DNA of 49,894 nt, taken from NCBI RefSeq assembly GCF_900114325.1, contig NZ_FOSR01000021.1, forward strand, positions 1 through 49,894. The letters are read 5' to 3'. Shown here one piece after another: positions 1 to 7,947 of this stretch; the first letter of the stretch is position 1; every line of letters starts with the position of its first letter. The notes under the pieces were generated by a model. The model had not been told where the DNA came from and did not search any database. It saw nothing but the letters and a program-made list of their open reading frames with translations. The position numbers and the translations under genes were made by a program. The DNA is from Rhodanobacter glycinis (lineage in GTDB: Bacteria > Pseudomonadota > Gammaproteobacteria > Xanthomonadales > Rhodanobacteraceae).

Positions 1-256
1 AGTTCATCTGTTCCATCAGCAACCGCTCGCTGCGCACGCTGTAGACCACCTGCAGAAGCGAAGCGCGCAGGATGCGCTCCGGCGGAATGGATGGCCGGCC
101 GCCTTCGGCGTAGCGTTCGCCGAGCAGGCCATCCAACTCGCCCAGAATGGTGTCCACCAGCACGCGTAGCTTACGGATCGGGTGATCGGTCGGCACGCGA
201 TCCTCGACTGAAACGTACGAGAACATGCCAAGCTGTTGGACGTCAGGACTGCGCAT
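1..256 (-). CDS. IS5/IS1182-like family transposase, N-terminal part
   Basis: The reverse-strand frame opens with ATG at 256-254 and reads MRSPDVQQLGMFSYVSVEDR, then a HPIRKLR stretch, a GRPSIPPERILRA stretch and VRSERLLMEQ. These are the characteristic N-terminal (DUF772-type) segments of IS5/IS1182-like transposases common in Xanthomonadales. The domain precedes the DDE catalytic core, which is outside the window, so activity cannot be judged. About 85 codons are present. The gene drives movement of the element that interrupted the neighbouring secreted-protein gene. Confidence 0.85.
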   Translation of the reverse strand, partial: MRSPDVQQLGMFSYVSVEDRVPTDHPIRKLRVLVDTILGELDGLLGERYAEGGRPSIPPERILRASLLQVVYSVRSERLLMEQMN

Positions 257-330
257 CGAGGGGAAGCCTTGCGATTGATCGAGCCTATGACAGTCGGCTC
301 GGGCGAGAGTTTCTCAACAGCCTGTTAGTG
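1..330. mobile_element. End of an IS5/IS1182-like insertion sequence
   Basis: The start of a transposase gene (reverse strand) is followed by about 75 bases ending in a motif, near 309-326, that resembles the terminal inverted repeat of this kind of IS (on the reverse strand CTAACAGGCTGTTGAGAAAC). The element lies inside a secreted-protein gene whose first codons remain at 314-463. The other end is outside the window, so the exact border, target duplication and subgroup cannot be fixed. Confidence 0.7.
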
Positions 331-463
331 CCTCAAAGAAGATTTCGCATCGATGTTTGTCACCGTTAGTAGTAAGTCTGTAGCTCACCTGCGCCGCACA
401 AACAGTCTGAGCCAACGAAAGTACTGTCATCGTCAACAGACCCAACTTGGGTACATGTCGCAT
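314..463 (-). pseudogene. Truncated secreted protein cut by the insertion sequence
   Basis: A reverse-strand frame starts at 463 with an AGGTG ribosome-binding site about ten bases upstream. It encodes a clear Sec signal peptide (basic MRHVPK, hydrophobic core LGLLTMTVLSLA, cleavage after VCAA) followed by only about 25 mature residues. The frame then runs into the IS terminus and stops inside it at 316-314. The last codons (LTGC) are IS sequence, so the natural gene continued to the left, past the IS. The function of the original protein cannot be recognised. It is too short to appear as a normal gene call, but the signal peptide and start support it. Confidence 0.6.
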
Positions 464-497
464 AGTCAAATTTCACCTAATACGGAGGAGATACATC

Positions 498-618
498 CGG
501 AAACAGGGGTCAGAGTGCACTTTCTCAGCGGAAACAGGGGTCAGAGTGCACTTTCTCCATAAAAATATTAAAAATCTTGAGCAGTCGACTCTGTCCCCTG
601 TTTTTGGCCCCTGTTTTG
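498..618. repeat. REP-like repeats, two direct copies plus inverted copies
   Basis: Two identical 29-base copies (498-526 and 529-557), containing AACAGGGGTCAGAGTGCAC, are separated by two bases. An inverted, slightly diverged copy (GACTCTGTCCCCTGTTT) lies at 587-603, and a further partial inverted copy at 606-618. Such GGGGTCAGAGT/GGGGACAGAGT motifs occur near REP-associated tyrosine transposases (RAYTs) in many Proteobacteria. No RAYT gene is visible here. An AT-rich spacer (557-580) sits between the direct and inverted copies. Confidence 0.6.
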
Positions 619-744
619 CTGGTGGTGGGTGCGGCTATCGCCGTGCTGTTCGCGAAATCTGCGGTTACCGTGCTGGCCGGCGCGCGGCGCGAGCTGCGCC
701 GGGTGCCGGCCCGAGGGGAGGCCCGCGAGCCTCAAGGTTTTTGA
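610..744 (+). pseudogene. Possible C-terminal remnant of a membrane protein
   Basis: From the edge of the repeat cluster, a forward frame encodes a hydrophobic helix (LLVVGAAIAVLFAKSAVTVL) followed by a basic tail with several arginines, ending in TGA at 742-744. There is no start codon or ribosome-binding site, and the frame loses protein-like character at the repeats. This looks like the last 45 codons of a membrane protein whose upstream part was lost. The alternative is chance coding potential in GC-rich DNA. No function is inferred. Confidence 0.3.
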
Positions 745-767
745 TTTGGCGTTCGGCGCTGCAGATT

Positions 768-1478
768 TCAGTTCTTCGCCGCCAGGACCTTGTCGGAACG
801 TACTTCACGCGTCGCCAGGTCGACGTCCAGCACGTGAGCTGCACCTTGCTTGGCATAGAACACCAGCAAGGCATGGTTGTCCGTCAGCCGATGGCCGAGC
901 AGGGTATCGATGCCGGTGGCGAGGGTCTTGAGCTGGTGGCCGTCGATGGAAGCCAAGCCAATGTCCCAGGATGTGTTGTCCCGGCTGTCAGCTTGAGCAG
1001 GACGGCTGAGGAACAACAGGCCCAGTGCCTGGCAATCCGGCTTCGCACCTTGTGCTTGCGCGGGCGTCGATTCGCTGATCACCGACATTGCAGTGATGGT
1101 TTGCGCGTTCTCGTCGAACAGCCAGTGCGCCTGCCGGGACGCGGTATCGAAGAACAGCAGGTTATGTACGTCGGTGGGCGTGTAGCTGGAACTGAGCCCG
1201 CCTATCGGTGCTCCATCGCTGCCCAGTCGCGCATAAAGCACGGATGTGCCAGGAAACGCTTCGAAGCTGCCGAGTTTGAGCGCGGCCTGGTGCTGATTTG
1301 GCTGGCCGAGGCGCCCGAGGGTGGCCTCGCCGTTGGGCACTTGTGCGTAATGCCTGAATGATACGAGGCGCCCGATGATGTTGGCGGTGCCGTACAGCAC
1401 CAGTGCCAGCAAGAGCAATCCATTGATGCGCCAGACCCAGCGGAAGAAGCCGTTCACGTATCCCTTGCCGTTTTCCAT
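768..1478 (-). CDS. Hypothetical single-pass membrane protein
   Basis: I do not recognise this 236-residue protein. It has a short N-terminal cytoplasmic stretch, one hydrophobic helix at about residues 18-36 (INGLLLLALVLYGTANII), and then about 190 soluble residues, presumably periplasmic. The soluble part has repeated beta-like segments (for example LLFFDTASRQAHWLFDE, and GIGLASIDGH-type turns) that hint at a propeller-like or TolB-like fold. I chose the ATG at 1478 because it directly precedes the membrane helix. Upstream in-frame codons back to 1643 read like non-coding sequence. The ribosome-binding site is weak. It is transcribed in the same direction as the upstream dehydrogenase pseudogene, but with a gap of nearly 200 bases, so it is probably independent. 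Confidence 0.6.
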   Translation of the reverse strand: MENGKGYVNGFFRWVWRINGLLLLALVLYGTANIIGRLVSFRHYAQVPNGEATLGRLGQPNQHQAALKLGSFEAFPGTSVLYARLGSDGAPIGGLSSSYTPTDVHNLLFFDTASRQAHWLFDENAQTITAMSVISESTPAQAQGAKPDCQALGLLFLSRPAQADSRDNTSWDIGLASIDGHQLKTLATGIDTLLGHRLTDNHALLVFYAKQGAAHVLDVDLATREVRSDKVLAAKN

Positions 1479-1669
1479 GACTGTGCCCCGTGTTGTTGTC
1501 TGGTCCGTGATGTGCGCGGTCACGATGCTCGTGCCGTCAGCCTTGGGTTCTGCGTTTACCGTATCCCAGTAGAGCGGTTCTATCAGAGCGCGATTCGTTG
1601 GTCTATCGAGATGGGCCGGGTGTGCCGGACATCCCGGAGACATTTCGCCTGGGGCAGTGGGCGGCTCGA

Positions 1670-2551
1670 CTATTTTCTGGTGGCCTCAATGCCGAGAAGG
1701 ACGGCTGTCTTGTCGTAAACAATGCGCGCGAGGTCATCGTTCCGGGCGAGACGGGAAGGGATGTCCGCTTTTGATTTGCTGAAGAATCCGCCATTGGGCT
1801 GGGGAGCCACTGCGGTGGTGGCCAGCCACACGGGAGTTTGCACGCCTTCGTCCGGCGTAAGGGCAAAGGGTCGAAACAACGGGTTGGTGAGGCGCATAAG
1901 GCCGCCAGCATGGGTGCTGAAGGCGGTGTCTTTCACCATGCCGGGATTGGCGCTGTAGATATGCATGCCGTCCGGCAGGCGTCGGGCCAGCTCGCGAGCT
2001 GCCAGGAGGCTGACCAGTTTGCTGGTGGCGTAGACGTTGATCTGGTTGTAGAAGCGCCGCTTCCATGAGGTGCCGGCAACGTCCGGGTCGTGCACGTCGA
2101 GCTGGCCGCGCTTCTCGACGAACGTGGAAAGGTTGATGATCCGCGCGTCGGTGGCAAACACACCGGACGCCAGCAATGCGTGGACGAGCAGAAACGGCGC
2201 GTGGTGGTTGATCGCGTAGGTACGCTCCGCACCGTCGGGGGTTTGCTGGTATTTGGGAAAAGCCGCACCCGCATTGTTGATGAGCACATCGACACGGATG
2301 GCGTCGGCTGCCAGCTTCGCAGCCAGGTTGCGGACTTGCGACTATTGCTCCAGGTCGGCGACGTATGTCTTCGGTGCAGCGAGATTGCTGCCGGCAGGCG
2401 CCATGGCGCACAAGCTGTTGGCCGCAGCACGGGTACGTGCCGCATCCCGGCCGACGAGAATGATGTCGTGCCCGGCGGCGATCAGGTGGCGTGCGGTGAC
2501 CAGGCCCAGGCCGGAGCTGCCACCGGTGATGACGGTAGTTTTGCGATTCAT
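1670..2551 (-). pseudogene. Short-chain dehydrogenase/reductase with an internal amber stop
   Basis: One reverse-strand frame encodes a full classical SDR except for a TAG at codon 70 (2344-2342). Before the stop lies the nucleotide-binding TGGSSGLG motif (residues 9-16). After it come NNAG (92-95), the catalytic Ser in INLS (near 142) and YATSK (Tyr174, Lys178). Frame and alignment continue unbroken across the stop, so a single base change is the simplest explanation. Restart at an internal GTG (2287) would give a protein without the cofactor-binding N-terminus. The start ATG overlaps the stop of the marR gene in an ATGA arrangement, so the two are one operon. The substrate is unknown. It may be a true pseudogene, suppressed or read-through, or a sequencing error. 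Confidence 0.85.
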
Positions 2552-3021
2552 CGCGGGCCTTTGGCGTGATTGTTCGAGCCGGGCGAGGTTTCGCCTTCCG
2601 TGGTGGTTCCATCGACCACGTCGCGCAGCAATGCGTGCAACTGCAGCCGGCGGGGGCGATCGAGACGGACAAATGGAGAATGCGCGCTGGTGTGCCGGAT
2701 CACGCGGTCGCGCAATTCGCAGCCTGCCGGAGTGAGCTGGATAAGCTTTGCGCGGCGATCAGATGGATGGGGAATGCGGCGTACCAAGCCGCGCTTTTCC
2801 AGCCGGTCGATCATCGACGTGGCGGTCGAGGCATCGCACTGCAGCAGTTCGGCCAATCGGCGCGCGGTCATTTCCGCCTCGCGGCTCAGCCGCCACAGGA
2901 CATCGGTCTGGGTATCGGTCAGCCCTGCATCGCGGGCCAGCTCCTTCAGCTCGGTATGTATCTGGATACGGATCGCAAACAGGCAATCGATCAGCTCTTC
3001 GTTCAGGCGTGTGTTGTTCAT
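2548..3021 (-). CDS. MarR family transcriptional regulator
   Basis: The 157-residue protein has the MarR winged-helix arrangement: N-terminal dimerisation helix, a recognition-helix region (AELLQCDASTATSMIDRLEK) and the wing signature DRRAKLIQLTPAG. MarR proteins usually repress their own operon and a neighbouring enzyme gene until a small phenolic or oxidant ligand binds. The gene overlaps the downstream dehydrogenase by four bases, so translation is coupled. I chose the ATG at 3021 because it matches the family N-terminus; the longer upstream frame reads like non-coding DNA. The C-terminal tail (about 20 polar residues) is longer than usual. A dyad at 3042-3058 immediately upstream is a likely autoregulatory site. 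Confidence 0.85.
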   Translation of the reverse strand: MNNTRLNEELIDCLFAIRIQIHTELKELARDAGLTDTQTDVLWRLSREAEMTARRLAELLQCDASTATSMIDRLEKRGLVRRIPHPSDRRAKLIQLTPAGCELRDRVIRHTSAHSPFVRLDRPRRLQLHALLRDVVDGTTTEGETSPGSNNHAKGPR

Positions 3022-3041
3022 GGGTCGAACAATACATGGAA

Positions 3042-3058
3042 TTTCCAATGATTTGAAA
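3042..3058. promoter_or_regulatory. Candidate MarR operator (17-bp dyad)
   Basis: TTTCCAATGATTTGAAA is an imperfect palindrome centred on 3050, with seven of eight position pairs complementary. It lies 21 bases upstream of the marR start, in locally AT-rich sequence where a promoter is expected. Size and location fit MarR operators. Binding is inferred. Confidence 0.45.
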
Positions 3059-3826
3059 CTCAAAGTACTGTCGTCGAGCATGCCGAGGAGAGATGAAGCA
3101 TCCTGGCTGTTCTGGGAGGGCGGTGTCGTCGATGTAACCGACTGGCCGGCAGCGGCGAAAGTGTTGAAGTGATGGTGCGCGCCTGCCCGCAAAACGTACG
3201 TGGCTTCACAGGAAGGCCTGTTTTCTGATGACGGCAATGGAGGGAAGTATGTCCTTTCATCGAAATTTCTTTTTGAAGACAATGAATTGAATATATTTAA
3301 TTGATTATGGGTTCGTTTGCGCCGCGTTTCTGTTCTGGCAGGCTGGTCCACAAGTATGTTTGTGGTGTGCAGATAACTCTGCCTCTTGTTTCGTTTTTCA
3401 TCGAATGCGACATGTTTTCGTTGCCCATTGCCAACCTTGGCGATACACGGGTAACGGCGATTAGCGATGAGGTTTCATATGCCAAATGTGCATGCCTCAT
3501 GGCAGAAGGATGCATTAGTCATCATGCCGTGAATGCTGCAAGCTTCCAGGCATTATCTGCGAAGCCAAGGCCATTCAGCGTTTCGTTGTGACAAGGAAAA
3601 TCTGATATTGCTCGCCATCCCGGCAAAAGCCGGGATTGAGTGCCTGTAAGCCATTGAAGGCACTGAGGCGGGATGGCTTGGCATTGGTCTGTTGAAAAGC
3701 ACCCCTCGCTTTTGAGGGAATGACGAGCAGAAAATCGATTGATCAGACTTCCATCGAGTTAACCATCCCGAATGACTGTTTCGCCGTGGCGTTCGGGCAA
3801 TCCCTGTTTCATGAAAGGAGATCGAC
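3059..3826. other. Long intergenic stretch, AT-richer than its surroundings
   Basis: I see no convincing gene between the marR promoter and the DUF305 gene. A forward frame at 3301-3591 opens with TTG, lacks a ribosome-binding site and has no recognisable motif. The part around 3270-3560 is noticeably more AT-rich than neighbouring genes. From 3610 a palindromic repeat occupies the rest. The final bases before 3827 hold an AAAGGAG ribosome-binding site. Confidence 0.5.
3610..3729. repeat. Composite palindromic intergenic repeat
   Basis: A perfect hairpin (ATCCCGGC, loop AAAA, GCCGGGAT; 3617-3636) and a second small hairpin (CCCTC/GAGGG; 3703-3718) are enclosed by imperfect outer arms, GCTCGCCATCCC at 3610 and GGGAATGACGAGC near 3716-3728. 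The outer arms match the widespread CGTCATTCCC repeat type. It probably is a mobile non-coding repeat, and the inner hairpins could end or attenuate transcription. Confidence 0.5.
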
Positions 3827-4294
3827 ATGTGGACAAATTTTTTTAGAGGCAGCTTCGGGGTCCCTCTCGTGATGACGGGCGTCATGTTTGCGGCGATCAC
3901 CGTAGGCGTGTATGCGAAGAACGAGCCCATGGCCATGCATGCCCATGGGCCGAGCGATCAAGCCGGCAGTGCGCTTGCTGAGGAACAACCATTCCTCAAG
4001 CAGAACGACACCGCCATGCAAAAAATGATGGCGGGTATGGCCGTTGAGCCGACCGGCGATGTCGACAGGGATTTCGTCAACATGATGGTTCCCCACCATC
4101 AAGGTGCCATCGACATGGCCGTTCTGGAATTGCGCTATGGCACCAGTCCTCGGCTCAAGGCACTCGCCCAAGAGATCGTCGTCACGCAGCAGCAGGAAAT
4201 CGCTGCGATGAAGCTCGCCGTGGGTGAGCCGATTCCACCGTCGCATGCCTCGCCTGTCTTGCCAAGCGAGTCACACACGCACTCCAACCCGTAA
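3827..4294 (+). CDS. DUF305 family protein, membrane-anchored or exported
   Basis: The 155-residue protein has an N-terminal hydrophobic segment (residues about 9-29, ending near VYAK) and then a DUF305 domain with the hallmark FVNMMVPHHQGAIDMA (about residues 82-97) and further Met/His residues (MAMHAHG, MQKMMAGM). DUF305 proteins are ferritin-like four-helix proteins, and the cyanobacterial member CopM binds copper. A periplasmic copper-binding or stress role is therefore plausible but inferred. A strong AAAGGAG site supports the start. The next gene begins 12 bases after its stop, so the two form an operon. No copper regulator or exporter is present nearby. Confidence 0.85.
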   Translation: MWTNFFRGSFGVPLVMTGVMFAAITVGVYAKNEPMAMHAHGPSDQAGSALAEEQPFLKQNDTAMQKMMAGMAVEPTGDVDRDFVNMMVPHHQGAIDMAVLELRYGTSPRLKALAQEIVVTQQQEIAAMKLAVGEPIPPSHASPVLPSESHTHSNP

Positions 4295-4306
4295 AGGAAG
4301 CTTCAA

Positions 4307-5767
4307 ATGAAAACCACCTTGATTGCCGCGGCGCTCGGCCTGGCCCTTGCCAGTGGCGCGGCTTGGGCGGGCCAGCCCCCCTATGCCGCTTCGGCCAAAA
4401 ACTTCCCGGTCAGCCACCAGGATCGGGTCTATTCGGCGGACCAGTACTCCAACACCGTCTCCGTGATTGACCCGGCCAGCAACAAGCTGCTGGGAGTCAT
4501 CCGCCTCGGCGAATCGCAGCCTGGCAACCTGAGCCCGCTCTATGGTGGGCAAGTACTGGTCCATGGCATGGGTTTCTCGCCCGACCACCGGACCATCGCG
4601 GTAGTCTCGATCGGCTCCAATTCAGTGTCCTTCATCGATACGGCCACGAACAAAGTCAAACACGTCACCTATCTCGGACGCTCCCCGCATGAAGCGTTCT
4701 TTACTCCCGACGGCAAGGAAGTGTGGGTAACGGTTCGCGGCGAGAATTACGTCCTGGTGCTCGACGGCAAGACCTTCAAGGAAAAAGCCCGGATCGCGAC
4801 TGCCTTTGGACCCGGCATGCAGATTTTTTCGCCGGATGGCAAATACGGTTATGTCTGCGACTCTTTCAACCCGGTCACCTATGTGATCGATGCGCACACG
4901 CACAAGATCATCCACGAGGTGAAGCAGGCGAGCGCCTTCTGCCCGGATATCGCGGCTACCCCCGATGGCAAACAGGTCTGGTTTACGCTCAAGGACATTG
5001 GCAAGACCCAGGTCTTCAACGCCAGGCCGCCCTTCAATGTCATCAAGACAATCGATACCGGGCCGATCACCAATCATGTCAATTTTGCGCACAACAAGAA
5101 TGGGACCTTCGCCTACGTCACGATCGGCGGCTTGAACGAGGTCAAGGTCTACCGCACCGACGACTTCAAGCAGGTGGCGACGATACCCGTCGGCGATTTG
5201 CCGCACGGCCTCTGGCCATCCGGTGATGGAACACGCATCTACGTCGGGCTGGAAGGCGCGGCGGAGATGGCGGCGATCGATACCTTGACCAACAAGGTGA
5301 TTGCCAACATCCCCGTTGGCCAGGCACCGCAGGCAGTGGCCTATGTGCCCGATGCCGTACCCGCCGGCGATGACGCCACCACGAACCTGAAACCACTCGG
5401 CCTGGCGGGTGAAACCGCGCACATCGCGCTTGGCACTCCCGGCACCGCGAAGGGGCAAAAGGCTCTCACGTCGGTGGCTCTTTACAACCAGGGCCTGTCG
5501 CAGATCCTTGAAGCTTCGGTGACCGGTCTTCAGCTAGGCAAGCCCTACGTGCTCGCCATTGCCCCGAACGCCGATGGCAGCGGCCGGCTGCAGACGCTGG
5601 CCGGGTTCAAGGCCAACCCCACCGGTGCTTCCATCGTCAATGCGATTGGCCCGATCCGCCAGATCGTCAACGGCGAGGATGGTGCTACCAAGCGTTATAT
5701 GGTGATTGCCTCGGGAACCGTCGACCATCCCGGTACGCCAGTGCAGGTCCAGACGTCCGTGCGCTAG
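4307..5767 (+). CDS. YVTN-type beta-propeller protein, exported
   Basis: The 486-residue protein begins with a Sec signal peptide (MKTTLIAAALGLALASGAAW, cleavage near AWA-G). It contains repeated propeller blades of the form VSVIDPASNK, VSFIDTATNK, VLVLDGKTFK, YVIDAHTHK and MAAIDTLTNK at intervals of roughly 40-50 residues (residues about 40-350). The C-terminal 120 residues form a separate all-beta-looking region that I cannot name. YVTN propellers are binding scaffolds of surface or periplasmic proteins, and no catalytic residues are evident. A GGAAG ribosome-binding site and the 12-base gap from the DUF305 gene indicate co-transcription. The pair probably acts together in the periplasm; the ligand is unknown. 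Confidence 0.85.
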   Translation: MKTTLIAAALGLALASGAAWAGQPPYAASAKNFPVSHQDRVYSADQYSNTVSVIDPASNKLLGVIRLGESQPGNLSPLYGGQVLVHGMGFSPDHRTIAVVSIGSNSVSFIDTATNKVKHVTYLGRSPHEAFFTPDGKEVWVTVRGENYVLVLDGKTFKEKARIATAFGPGMQIFSPDGKYGYVCDSFNPVTYVIDAHTHKIIHEVKQASAFCPDIAATPDGKQVWFTLKDIGKTQVFNARPPFNVIKTIDTGPITNHVNFAHNKNGTFAYVTIGGLNEVKVYRTDDFKQVATIPVGDLPHGLWPSGDGTRIYVGLEGAAEMAAIDTLTNKVIANIPVGQAPQAVAYVPDAVPAGDDATTNLKPLGLAGETAHIALGTPGTAKGQKALTSVALYNQGLSQILEASVTGLQLGKPYVLAIAPNADGSGRLQTLAGFKANPTGASIVNAIGPIRQIVNGEDGATKRYMVIASGTVDHPGTPVQVQTSVR

Positions 5768-5782
5768 CCGAGACGGCGGTAA

Positions 5783-5807
5783 CCCTTCGGGCGGCTTCGC
5801 CCGAGGG
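5783..5807. terminator. Hairpin downstream of the DUF305/YVTN operon
   Basis: CCCTTCGGGCG and CGCCCGAGGG form a GC-rich stem with a GCTT loop, beginning 16 bases after the YVTN stop codon. No T-run follows directly. It may act with the second hairpin at 5826-5848. Confidence 0.55.
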
Positions 5808-5825
5808 AATGCAGGAGGCGCATCG

Positions 5826-5867
5826 CTTGTGCGGCATCGAGCCGCAAGGGCGTTGCGTCTCCTTTTT
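5826..5867 (+). terminator. Second hairpin with delayed T-run
   Basis: CTTGTGCGGC pairs imperfectly with GCCGCAAG around an ATCGA loop, and a CCTTTTT run follows about 15 bases later. With the preceding hairpin this likely ends the operon. The remaining sequence to 6118 shows no gene I can support. Confidence 0.45.
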
Positions 5868-6118
5868 CGTTTGAGTTGAAATCCGAGCCACTCGGGAATG
5901 AGTCTGGGCAAGCTCCTGGCAGGTATGCCTGTCGACGCTGGCGGGTCGGAAATTCGCGCGCAGTTGACGCGGTGCTTTGTAGCGTCGGGTGGTTGATGCA
6001 ACTTGCTACGCCGCTTCCTTGAATGCCGACGTCCGCGGTGGTGTCCTGCGTCGGAGGCGGTACGCGGGCTTCCGCCGTGTCGCCGGCCCACAGCCGGAGT
6101 ACACCGAACGTGCTCAAT

Positions 6119-7762
6119 ATGCTTCGACGCAACTTGATGCCCATCGCGGCGCTGCTGCTTTCCCTGCTTTTCCTGTGGTTGGGGTGGCAGGTGTCACCGG
6201 CCTGGTTCTGGCCGTTATTATTGACGGTGCCGGTTCTCGCGCTGGGCATTTACGACATCACCCAGCGGCAATGGACGATCCTGCGCAATTACCCGGTGGC
6301 CGCGCGGCTACGCTGGCTGTTCTACGATCTGCGCCCGTTCCTGCGCGCGTATATCGTGGAGGACGATCTCCACGGCACGCCGTTTCCGTTCGCGGCGCGC
6401 AACCTGGTGCACGAGCGCGCCGAGGGTCTGACTGATACCAAGCCGTTCGGCACCGAGCGACATACCGATGCGGCCAGTTACCACTGGTTTGCGCACTCCA
6501 TTGCGCCGGCGGAGAAACCCGACGAGTCGCCCCGCGTCACGGTGGGCAACGAGCAGACCGCCAGGAAATACTCGGCCTCGGTATTCAACATTTCGGCGAT
6601 GAGCTTTGGCGCGCTGTCGGCCAACGCGATTTTGTCGCTGAACCTGGGCGCCAAATTGGGCGGCTTCTACCACGACACCGGCGAAGGCGGGCTCAGCGAG
6701 CACCATCTGGCGCATGGCGGTGATGTGGTGTGGGAGCTGGGCTCGGGTTATTTCGGTGCGCGCGACAAGCAGGGGCACTTCGACCCTGCGCAGTTCGCCG
6801 ACAAGGCCGCCAACGATGCGGTGAAGATGACCGAGATCAAGCTCAGCCAGGGCGCCAAGCCGGGACACGGCGGCTTGCTGCCCGGCGCCAAGGTGAGTGA
6901 GGAGATCGCCCGCGTGCGCGGCGTGCCTGCGCATGAAGATTGCCTGAGCCCGTCGGCTCATTCGGCGTTCTCCACGCCGATCGAGTTGCTGGAATTCGCC
7001 GCGAAGATGCGTGAGCTGTCCGGCGGCAAGCCGGTGGGCCTCAAGCTGTGCATCGGCCAGATGCACGAGCCGTTCGCACTGGTGAAGGCGATGCTGCAAA
7101 CCGGCATCCTGCCTGACTTCATCGTGGTGGATGGCGGTGAGGGCGGCACCGGCGCCGCGCCGCAGGAGTTGTCGGATTGGGTGGGCATGCCGCTGGAGGA
7201 TGGTCTGGTCGTGATGCGCAACGCGCTGGTGGGCGCCGGCCTGAAAGGCCAGGTGCGGCTGGCGGCCAGCGGCAAGGTGTATTCGGGCATGGGGCTGGCG
7301 CGCAACCTGGCGCAGGGGGCGGACTGGTGCAACGCGGCGCGCGCCTTCATGTTCTCGATCGGCTGCATTCAGGCACAGCGCTGCCATCTGGGCACGTGCC
7401 CCACCGGTATCACCACGCAGGACCCCAGCCGCCAGCGCGGCTTGGTGCCGGAAGTGCAGGGGCCGCGTGCCGCGCGCTTCCACGCCGAAACGCTGAAGTC
7501 CCTGGCGCGCATCGTGGCTTCGGTGGGCTTCGAGCACCCGCGCGATCTGGCGCCGCATCACCTCATCCATCGCGTGGGCCCGGAGAAGGCGTTGCCAGTG
7601 GACGAGATCAAGGTGTTCCTGCCCGAAGGCATACTGCTGGCCGCGCCGGAAGACACCGTCTACGCCTCCTGGTGGCGCGCCGCCCGCGCCGACAGTTTCC
7701 GTCCCGCCACCGACCTGGTGGCCGACCGCGCCCGCAAGCACAAGCGCGAGGCGGTGGACTGA
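6119..7762 (+). CDS. FMN-binding glutamate synthase family protein, membrane-anchored
   Basis: The 547-residue protein resembles the central and FMN-binding domains of the glutamate synthase large subunit (GltB) without the glutaminase domain. Two N-terminal hydrophobic helices (about residues 7-24 and 30-45) precede the catalytic barrel. Motifs include FNISAMSFGALS, GEGGLSEHHL, GAKPGHGGLLPG, DGGEGGTGAAP and the cysteine pattern GCIQAQRCHLGTCPTG, which binds the 3Fe-4S cluster in GltB. Such stand-alone proteins are common in Proteobacteria. Their reaction is not established and no GltD partner is adjacent. I chose the ATG at 6119 because the membrane helices follow it; the ribosome-binding site is weak and an upstream frame start at 6023 is less likely. 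The gene converges with the monooxygenase gene. Confidence 0.85.
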   Translation: MLRRNLMPIAALLLSLLFLWLGWQVSPAWFWPLLLTVPVLALGIYDITQRQWTILRNYPVAARLRWLFYDLRPFLRAYIVEDDLHGTPFPFAARNLVHERAEGLTDTKPFGTERHTDAASYHWFAHSIAPAEKPDESPRVTVGNEQTARKYSASVFNISAMSFGALSANAILSLNLGAKLGGFYHDTGEGGLSEHHLAHGGDVVWELGSGYFGARDKQGHFDPAQFADKAANDAVKMTEIKLSQGAKPGHGGLLPGAKVSEEIARVRGVPAHEDCLSPSAHSAFSTPIELLEFAAKMRELSGGKPVGLKLCIGQMHEPFALVKAMLQTGILPDFIVVDGGEGGTGAAPQELSDWVGMPLEDGLVVMRNALVGAGLKGQVRLAASGKVYSGMGLARNLAQGADWCNAARAFMFSIGCIQAQRCHLGTCPTGITTQDPSRQRGLVPEVQGPRAARFHAETLKSLARIVASVGFEHPRDLAPHHLIHRVGPEKALPVDEIKVFLPEGILLAAPEDTVYASWWRAARADSFRPATDLVADRARKHKREAVD

Positions 7763-7947
7763 AGCGGCGTGCCACATCCGTTGCTTGCGGCGGGCATCGT
7801 CGGACGTCTGATCGGTGCGTCACGCGAGCGTAGCGGCATCGGGGTCGCCAGGTGTCCTGCGTTCACGCAGCGCGCGTTGTCCGTCCGCGCGACGTTGCTC
7901 CGGCGACGACGCTCGGACTTTCACCGGTACGGCCCAGTACAGCCCAG